Positions 58,602-64,000 of a stretch of DNA of 64,000 nucleotides are shown here, piece after piece (the stretch's first letter is position 1; each line of letters opens with the position of its first letter). A program made the translations under genes and the position numbers. Source of the DNA: Streptococcus oralis (GTDB taxonomy: Bacteria > Bacillota > Bacilli > Lactobacillales > Streptococcaceae). The notes beneath the pieces are model-generated. The model ran no database searches. It worked only from the letters and a program-made list of their open reading frames with translations, and was not told the DNA's origin. The stretch spans positions 1,880,086 to 1,944,085 of the forward strand of contig NZ_CP046524.1 in assembly GCF_021497945.1 (NCBI RefSeq), written 5' to 3'.

Positions 58602-59354
58602 TCACTTTTTAGATTTTTTCTCCAGAATATCTCTCAGTTTGCGGACTTTCAAACGGGTAATGGGACAACGATGATCTTCATAAAAGACAACTTCTAAATT
58701 CTTTCGATCAATTTCTCTAACATTTCCAATATTGATTAGGAAAGATTTATGAGGAGAATAAAATCGCTGGGTATGTTTGTCCTTTTCCTGAATATCTGTC
58801 ATGGTTCCATAGAACTCTTTGGCAAAATTCTTACCAATAATTCGCAGTTTATGAGAAACACCTGTAGTTTCGATATACAAAATATCATGGTAAGGGATTT
58901 TCAAATCATTTCCCTTATAGTTATAATCAAAATAGTCTACAACATCTTCGTTTTCAAGCAGCATGCTCTTAGTGTAAAAAATACTCTGCTCGATACGTTT
59001 TTTAAACAATTCATCATTGATGTCTTTGTCTACAAAATCTAGAGCTGATACCTGGTATTTGTAAGTTAAGGTAGCAAATTCAGATCGACTGGTAATAAAG
59101 ACAATAATAGCATAAGGATTGTGATGGCGGATAAACTGTGCCACTTCAAATCCCTTTTTCTCAATCCCGTGAATATCGATATCTAAGAAATAAAGCTGAT
59201 TTACTTCATCATTTTCGATATATTCCTTAAACTCACGAACTTTTCCTGTTGTCTTGTAAGAAATAGGAATATTTGATTCCTCAGAGATTTCATTCAATAT
59301 TCTCTCTAGTCTCACTTGATGCTCAATAACATCTTCTAAAATTAATACTTTCAT
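58602..59354 (-). CDS. comE: Competence response regulator ComE
   Basis: 250 residues. Receiver domain with phospho-acceptor Asp58 (YFLDID), LytTR DNA-binding domain (about 140-245; YSPHKSFLINIGNVREID). Activated by ComD, it binds direct repeats to switch on comCDE, comAB and comX. Overlaps comD by 4 bp. Followed by the tRNA pair. Confidence 0.96.
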   Translation of the reverse strand: MKVLILEDVIEHQVRLERILNEISEESNIPISYKTTGKVREFKEYIENDEVNQLYFLDIDIHGIEKKGFEVAQFIRHHNPYAIIVFITSRSEFATLTYKYQVSALDFVDKDINDELFKKRIEQSIFYTKSMLLENEDVVDYFDYNYKGNDLKIPYHDILYIETTGVSHKLRIIGKNFAKEFYGTMTDIQEKDKHTQRFYSPHKSFLINIGNVREIDRKNLEVVFYEDHRCPITRLKVRKLRDILEKKSKK

Positions 59355-60688
59355 TCGAATTCCCTCTTAAATCTAATAATTTGTCTAAATGTGTTGTCTT
59401 CCATCTCTGTTTCTAAAATAATGTTGTCATACTTATCTAAAATCTCTTTAACATTATTAAGTCCTAGACCTCTATTTTTTCCCTTAGTAGAGAATCCTAA
59501 AGCAAATAAGTCCTCTGAAGGCGTCATAGTGATTTTACATGAATTCTGGATGACTATAACTGTTTCAAAATCCATTTTAATAACTGCAACTTCCATTTGT
59601 TTCAAGTAACTATCCGTAGCACCTTCAACAGCATTGTTTAAGAGAATACTCATGATGCGAACAAGATCAAGTAAATCCATTGACAATCTAGTAATGATAT
59701 CTTTTACTTCCAATGTAAACTCTACATCATTATTTCGTGCATATACAATTGATTGAGCAATCACACTTCGTAAAGCTGAGTCCTCTATACTGTTTAGATC
59801 AAAGTAAGTATACTTTTCTGACCTCAATTTTTGATTTGCTTTTACTAAGACTTCCTTGTAAATTCTGTCAATTTCTTGTAAATCTCCACTGTCAATTGCC
59901 ATTTGCATGCTGACAAGCATCCCAGCATAGTCATGACGAAAACCTCGAATTTCATTATACAACTCTACAATTTCATCAGTATAAGTCTGTAAATGCTTTT
60001 GTTCAAATTTCTTTTGTTTTAGAGCAATCTCTTTTTCAACTTGAACTTTATGAGAGTTCATTGCAAAGAAGCACAATAACATACATATAAAAATAATTGC
60101 TGCTAAAATACTCCCAAAGCTATTTAAATGAGGAAAAGTACTAACAATATCTGAAATAAACAGTACAATATGTAAAGTGAAGAAAGCAACTATAACTTTT
60201 TTTAAAAAAGGATAGAGATAATCTTTGTCAAAATATTTAAGTTCTAGATTAAAATAGGTAATAATTTTGTCTATTACAAGATAGGAAATTAAATTAATTA
60301 TGAAAAAGAATAATCTTTCATGTTGTTCTACAAGTAAGTCACCTGTAATAGATGATATAGTAACGGAAAAAAAAGTATGAGCACTTTGATACAATAGTGA
60401 AAATATTAAACTTAAAAATATATTTTTTGAGGAATCATACTTTTTAATAAATTTAAAATAGCAATAGAATAGAATTGGATAAAAATTCTTTAAAGTATAA
60501 TGTAAAATCAGTATTAATTTATCAGAATCTATAAAAGAGAATATAAAAGCATAAATTAATTGAAATATAAAGAATATAAAACCAAAAATATATCTTTCTT
60601 TTTTAGAAATTTCACAAATTCGACTATAAATTTTACTGATTATAACACAAGTTAAGAATGCATCTAATATTCCTACCATAATATCCAT
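59351..60688 (-). CDS. comD: Competence pheromone receptor kinase ComD
   Basis: 445 residues. Six or seven hydrophobic segments in the first 210 residues form the pheromone sensor; H-box RGFRHDYAGM with His252 (HPK10 family); NAVEGATDSY (N-box) and TKGKNRGLGLNNVKEIL (G-box) are present. Detects the CSP encoded just upstream. The sensor part should match the CSP pherotype. Confidence 0.95.
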   Translation of the reverse strand: MDIMVGILDAFLTCVIISKIYSRICEISKKERYIFGFIFFIFQLIYAFIFSFIDSDKLILILHYTLKNFYPILFYCYFKFIKKYDSSKNIFLSLIFSLLYQSAHTFFSVTISSITGDLLVEQHERLFFFIINLISYLVIDKIITYFNLELKYFDKDYLYPFLKKVIVAFFTLHIVLFISDIVSTFPHLNSFGSILAAIIFICMLLCFFAMNSHKVQVEKEIALKQKKFEQKHLQTYTDEIVELYNEIRGFRHDYAGMLVSMQMAIDSGDLQEIDRIYKEVLVKANQKLRSEKYTYFDLNSIEDSALRSVIAQSIVYARNNDVEFTLEVKDIITRLSMDLLDLVRIMSILLNNAVEGATDSYLKQMEVAVIKMDFETVIVIQNSCKITMTPSEDLFALGFSTKGKNRGLGLNNVKEILDKYDNIILETEMEDNTFRQIIRFKREFE

Positions 60689-60699
60689 TTTCTACTCCT

Positions 60700-60828
60700 T
60701 TATTTTCTCCTAAAAATAGGAATTTGCTTGAAAAGATCCATTAATCCTCTTTTATCTCCACCCCGAATCTCCTGCAATTCTGCCTCTGTTACTTCTTTAA
60801 ATTGTTCCAATTTAACTGTGTTTTTCAT
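60700..60828 (-). CDS. comC: Competence-stimulating peptide precursor ComC, unusual pherotype
   Basis: 42 residues, 11 bp upstream of comD. Leader MKNTVKLEQFKEVTEAELQEIRGG ends in the double glycine cut by ComAB; the mature pheromone is DKRGLMDLFKQIPIFRRK (18 residues, charged ends, hydrophobic centre). It differs from pneumococcal CSP-1 (EMRLSKFFRDFILQRKK) and CSP-2. The gene is too short for ordinary ORF calling; the RBS is AGGAG at -10. Confidence 0.93.
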   Translation of the reverse strand: MKNTVKLEQFKEVTEAELQEIRGGDKRGLMDLFKQIPIFRRK

Positions 60829-60875
60829 AATAAAATCTCCTGTATTGTTTTTCTTGTAAATTAACTTACAAATTT

Positions 60876-60942
60876 ATTATACAAAATGAAGATTATTTAA
60901 GAAAAATTTCTTCTCAATTGCACTGTTTTGTACCTGAAATGC
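60876..60942 (-). promoter_or_regulatory. ComE-regulated comCDE promoter
   Basis: Direct repeat GCATTTCAG-N12-GCAATTGAG (60913-60942, minus strand) is the ComE binding site with the canonical 12-bp spacing. -10 TATAAT is at 60876-60881. Confidence 0.9.
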
Positions 60943-60953
60943 ACTTTTTAAGA

Positions 60954-60981
60954 AAAAAGCTGGGAGTAATCCCAGCTTTTT
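60954..60981 (-). terminator. Terminator between tRNA-Arg and comC
   Basis: AAAAAGCTGGGA, loop GTAA, TCCCAGCTTTTT on both strands; it lies 12 bp upstream of the ComE box. Read-through would reach comCDE; in pneumococcus such read-through contributes to basal comCDE transcription. Confidence 0.9.
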
Positions 60982-60991
60982 CTTAATGTAC

Positions 60992-61065
60992 TGATCCCAG
61001 CAGGATTCGAACCTGCGACCGTTCGCTTAGAAGGCGAATGCTCTATCCAGCTGAGCTATGAGACC
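60992..61065 (-). tRNA. tRNA-Arg (TCT)
   Basis: 74 nt. Acceptor GGTCTCA/TGGGATC, discriminator A, anticodon loop CTTCTAAGC gives TCT; T arm GGTTCGAATCC. No CCA encoded. Confidence 0.95.
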
Positions 61066-61108
61066 TAACATGACCATTCTATCAAAAAATAAGAGGTAAG
61101 TCAATCTT

Positions 61109-61588
61109 CTATTTATGATAAGGGGATCCCTGCTGAATGGTAAAAGCACGATAAATTTGTTCAACAAGAACTAATCTCATTAACTGATGTGGCAAGGTCA
61201 AACGTCCAAAACTAACAGAAAGATTCGCTCGATACTTCACAGCAGGGGATAGTCCCAGACTTCCACCAATAATAAATGTAAGGGTAGAAAATCCCTTTAT
61301 AGAAGCCTGTTCCAGCTGTCTACTGAATTCTTCTGAAGAGAGAGTTTTTCCTTCAATTGCCAACACAACAACAAAATCTCTTTCTCCAACTTTAGAAAGA
61401 ATTCGATTTCCCTCTATTTCTAATATTTTGTGATTTTCTGACTTACTTGCCTTATCTGGAGTTTTTTCATCAGCTAACTCAATGATTTCTACAGTGGCAA
61501 AACGAGATATACGTTTAGTATATTCAGCAATGCCATCTTTAAGGTATTTTTCCTTCAGTTTTCCAACTGTTACAATTTTTATTTTCAT
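61109..61588 (-). CDS. rlmH: 23S rRNA pseudouridine1915 N3-methyltransferase
   Basis: 159 residues. SPOUT-type methyltransferase with [11 protein letters not shown] and the C-terminal knot [20 protein letters not shown]. Methylates pseudouridine 1915 in 23S rRNA. Divergent from htrA. Confidence 0.95.
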   Translation of the reverse strand: MKIKIVTVGKLKEKYLKDGIAEYTKRISRFATVEIIELADEKTPDKASKSENHKILEIEGNRILSKVGERDFVVVLAIEGKTLSSEEFSRQLEQASIKGFSTLTFIIGGSLGLSPAVKYRANLSVSFGRLTLPHQLMRLVLVEQIYRAFTIQQGSPYHK

Positions 61589-61602
61589 TCTTCTATTCTA
61601 TC

Positions 61603-61687
61603 ATATCCACACTTTATTTCACATCTTATTCACAAAGAATCATCTAGAAAAACTAGCAAATTCACAGAAAAAAGCGAGTTATCCACA
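61603..61687. other. DnaA-box cluster between rlmH and htrA
   Basis: Perfect TTATCCACA at 61679-61687; TTATTCACA at 61626-61634 (1 mismatch); ATATCCACA at 61603-61611 (1 mismatch). All on the plus strand, 2.3 kb left of the main oriC. Confidence 0.75.
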
Positions 61688-61707
61688 ACTTGTGTAAAAC
61701 TTCTACA

Positions 61708-61740
61708 TTTAAGCTTGAATTAAGTTAATAGATTTATACT
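61708..61740 (+). promoter_or_regulatory. CiaR-regulated htrA promoter
   Basis: TTTAAG-N5-ATTAAG (61708-61724) fits the CiaR direct repeat TTTAAG-N5-TTTAAG with one mismatch; -10 TATACT at 61735-61740. htrA is a known member of the CiaRH regulon in pneumococcus. Confidence 0.8.
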
Positions 61741-61771
61741 TTAACCAAATAAAAAACAAACGGAGGCGTTT

Positions 61772-62962
61772 ATGAAACACTTACAAACATTTTACAAAAA
61801 AGGAGTTACCTTTCTTATCATCATTCTGATAGGATTTTTGAGTGGTGCTCTGGGAAGTTTTGTGACACTGCAACTTTATCAGAAGCAAGGAAGTCAAGCA
61901 ACAAATAACACTACAAACACTGTTACTCAGACTTCCTATAAAAATGAAAATGCAACTACTCAGGCCGTTAATAAGGTAAAAGATGCCGTTGTGTCGGTTA
62001 TCACTTACTCAGCAAATCGACAAAATAGCGTTTTTGGAAATGACGAAACAGATACGGATACCGACTCTCAACAAGTAGCAAGTGAAGGTTCTGGTGTTAT
62101 TTACAAAAAGAATGGGAAAGATGCCTACCTTGTGACAAATACCCACGTTATTAAAGGAGCTTCAAAAGTTGATATCCGTTTAGCAGACGGTACAAAAGTT
62201 CCTGGTGAAATTGTCGGTTCTGATACGTTCTCTGATATTGCTGTCGTAAAAATTTCTTCAGAAAAAGTCACAACCGTAGCAGAATTTGGAGATTCTAGCA
62301 AACTAAATGTTGGTGAGACTGCAATCGCAATTGGTAGTCCTCTAGGATCCGAATATGCCAATACAGTTACCCAAGGAATCATTTCAAGTCTCAATCGAAA
62401 TGTCTCTCTAAAATCTCAAGATGGTCAAGCGATTTCTACAAAAGCTATTCAGACAGATACGGCCATTAACCCTGGTAACTCTGGTGGTCCACTGGTAAAT
62501 ATTCAAGGACAAGTCATCGGTATTACATCAAGTAAAATTGCAAGTAATGGTGGAACCTCTGTCGAAGGTCTTGGTTTTGCAATCCCATCAAATGATGCTC
62601 AAAATATTATTAAACAGCTTGAAAGTGATGGTAAAGTGACTCGCCCTGCTCTTGGAATTCAAATGGTTAATTTAACTAATATCGGAGCTAGTGATCTTAG
62701 AAAACTCAATATTCCAAGTAGCGTAACTTCTGGTGTAGTGGTAAAATCTGTTCAAAGTAATATGCCTGCATCTGGTCACCTTGAAAAATACGACGTTATT
62801 ACCAAAGTTGACGACAAGGAGATTTCTTCGTCAACAGATTTACAGAGTGCTCTTTACAACCATTCTATCGGAGACACCATTAAAATCACCTACTATCGAA
62901 ATGGGAAAGAGGATACTACGACTGTTAAACTAGATAAAAGTACAAGTGATTTAGAATCTTAA
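61772..62962 (+). CDS. htrA: Membrane-anchored serine protease HtrA (DegP)
   Basis: 396 residues. Signal anchor (about 12-32), trypsin-like domain with His125 (TNTHVI), Asp155 (SDIAVV) and Ser237 (GNSGGPL), and a C-terminal PDZ domain (about 285-385). Degrades misfolded surface proteins and controls competence peptides. SD GGAGG at 61761. Adjacent to parB. Confidence 0.96.
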   Translation: MKHLQTFYKKGVTFLIIILIGFLSGALGSFVTLQLYQKQGSQATNNTTNTVTQTSYKNENATTQAVNKVKDAVVSVITYSANRQNSVFGNDETDTDTDSQQVASEGSGVIYKKNGKDAYLVTNTHVIKGASKVDIRLADGTKVPGEIVGSDTFSDIAVVKISSEKVTTVAEFGDSSKLNVGETAIAIGSPLGSEYANTVTQGIISSLNRNVSLKSQDGQAISTKAIQTDTAINPGNSGGPLVNIQGQVIGITSSKIASNGGTSVEGLGFAIPSNDAQNIIKQLESDGKVTRPALGIQMVNLTNIGASDLRKLNIPSSVTSGVVVKSVQSNMPASGHLEKYDVITKVDDKEISSSTDLQSALYNHSIGDTIKITYYRNGKEDTTTVKLDKSTSDLES

Positions 62963-62972
62963 TTGACATCAG

Positions 62973-62990
62973 TGTAAAGAAAACTTTACA
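62973..62990. terminator. Hairpin between htrA and parB
   Basis: TGTAAAG, AAAA, CTTTACA; 7-bp stem with no T-run but an A/T-rich tail. Weak as a terminator. Confidence 0.4.
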
Positions 62991-63019
62991 TATAATAAAA
63001 GATATGTTAGTGTAGAATC

Positions 63020-63778
63020 ATGGAAAAATTTGAAATGATTTCTATCTCGGAAATACAAAAAAATCCCTATCAACCTCGAAAAGAATTTAATGCAGATAAA
63101 CTAAGGGAATTGGCTGAGTCAATCAAAGAAAATGGGGTCATCCAACCCATCATCGTTCGTCAATCTCCTGTAATTGGTTATGAAATCCTTGCAGGAGAAA
63201 GACGATATCGGGCTTCTCTCTTAGCTGGTCTCACTTCTATTCCAGCCGTTGTGAAGCACCTCTCAGATCAGGAAATGATGATTCAGTCTATCATTGAGAA
63301 TTTACAGAGAGAAAACTTGAATCCAGTTGAAGAGGCACGCGCCTATGACTCTTTAGTTGAAAAAGGATATACCCATACCGAAATAGCAGATAAAATGGGA
63401 AAATCTCGTCCTTATATCACTAATTTTATTCGTTTGCTTTCCCTACCAGAGCATATCTTATCTGAAGTAGAAAATGGAAAAATTTCTCAAGCTCATGCAC
63501 GCTCACTAGTTGGTTTGGATAAAGAGCGACAGGAATATTTCTTTCAACTAATCAAAAATGAAGACATCTCTGTGAGAAAGTTAGAAACACTGCTGACAGA
63601 GAAAAAACAAAAGAAGCAGAAAAAAAGTGATTCTTTCATTAAAGATGAGGAAGATAAATTACAAAAACTACTTGGATTAAATGTAGAAATTAAACTTTCT
63701 AAAAAAGATACTGGAAAGATTGTCATCTCTTTTTCAAATCAAGAAGAATATGACAGAATTATCAACAGCCTGAAATAA
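63020..63778 (+). CDS. parB: Chromosome partitioning protein ParB (Spo0J)
   Basis: 252 residues. N-terminal CTPase/ParB domain with NPYQPRKEF and GERRYRAS, central HTH (YTHTEIADKMGKSRPYITNF) and a lysine-rich linker plus dimerisation C-terminus. Binds parS and spreads, loading SMC. No parA gene lies next to it, as usual in streptococci. Confidence 0.95.
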   Translation: MEKFEMISISEIQKNPYQPRKEFNADKLRELAESIKENGVIQPIIVRQSPVIGYEILAGERRYRASLLAGLTSIPAVVKHLSDQEMMIQSIIENLQRENLNPVEEARAYDSLVEKGYTHTEIADKMGKSRPYITNFIRLLSLPEHILSEVENGKISQAHARSLVGLDKERQEYFFQLIKNEDISVRKLETLLTEKKQKKQKKSDSFIKDEEDKLQKLLGLNVEIKLSKKDTGKIVISFSNQEEYDRIINSLK

Positions 63779-64000
63779 GGCTGTTCTTTTATTTTTTCAA
63801 CCCACAAATTTATCCACTATTTTTTATAGCAAAAAACCAAGGAATTCAAAGAATTCCTCACTTATCCCCAACCTGTGGGTAAAAAACATAAACATTGTGG
63901 ATTCTTTTCCACAGATTGTGGAAAAATGCTAGCATCTATGGTAAAATAAGTCTAACAGTAAACCTTTTTACATCAAATATAGCAAAGGAGGGGATAATCG
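63779..64000. other. oriC: DnaA boxes and start of the dnaA region
   Basis: Matches to TTATCCACA: TTATCCACT (63810-63818), TTATCCCCA (63862-63870), TTACCCACA inverse at 63874-63882, inverse 7/9 match at 63896-63904, TTTTCCACA (63905-63913) and inverse TTTTCCACA (63917-63925). Dense boxes between parB and the SD AAAGGAGGGG (63984-63993), which should belong to dnaA beyond the window edge. Confidence 0.9.

Overview
The window is the left flank of the chromosomal replication origin of a Mitis-group Streptococcus, close to S. mitis, S. oralis or S. pneumoniae. It is AT-rich and Gram-positive. The right end has the order comCDE, tRNA-Arg, rlmH, htrA, parB, then an array of DnaA boxes and the ribosome binding site of dnaA. 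Almost every gene to the left points away from the origin (minus strand). Three things argue for a commensal or divergent lineage rather than a standard pneumococcus: the competence pheromone has an 18-residue mature sequence (DKRGLMDLFKQIPIFRRK) unlike pneumococcal CSP-1 or CSP-2, CbpD is short with one SH3-like segment, and polA sits beside cbpD.

Layout, left to right. 1-4863: truncated YSIRK-type surface protein (PspC/CbpA-like position), an ICMT-like membrane protein and the HK06/RR06 two-component system. 5182-8145: ctsR-clpC stress operon with a CtsR operator. 8223-17553: a 9.3 kb integrated satellite element bounded by a 25-bp direct repeat. 17554-20688: TPP-riboswitch-controlled uptake operon for thiamine or its pyrimidine precursor. 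20758-32773: polA, cbpD, veg, dnaB, rplI, gdpP, a thiolase, hpf, comFC and comFA. 32830-34946, plus strand: yigZ, a PH-domain protein and cysK. 35061-46235: tsf/rpsB, then envelope genes (pcsB, mreD, mreC), the ECF module, pgsA, a RodZ-like protein and two M16-family proteins. 46396-58361: yaaA, recF, guaB, trpS, an ABC-F protein, a YfhO-like protein, YhgE/Pip and its TetR neighbour. 58400-64000: tRNA-Asn, tRNA-Glu, comE, comD, comC, tRNA-Arg, rlmH, htrA, parB and oriC.

The accessory system is the satellite. Its plus arm encodes a repressor and a tyrosine integrase. Its divergent minus arm encodes a Cro-like protein, small proteins, a VirE-type P-loop protein and, unusually for such a small element, an HK97-type major capsid protein without portal, protease or terminase genes. 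Three copies of a GACA/TGTC operator sit exactly on the two divergent promoters. Copies of GGTAGTCA flank an AT-rich core beside the VirE-like gene, which looks like the element's own origin. This resembles the phage-inducible chromosomal island plan.

Competence is represented at three levels: comCDE with a ComE direct repeat, and the late genes comFA/comFC and cbpD with full or degenerate ComX boxes. Chromosome maintenance is represented by parB, two perfect 14-bp parS sites, oriC and a second DnaA-box cluster upstream of htrA. No CRISPR array and no insertion sequence was seen.
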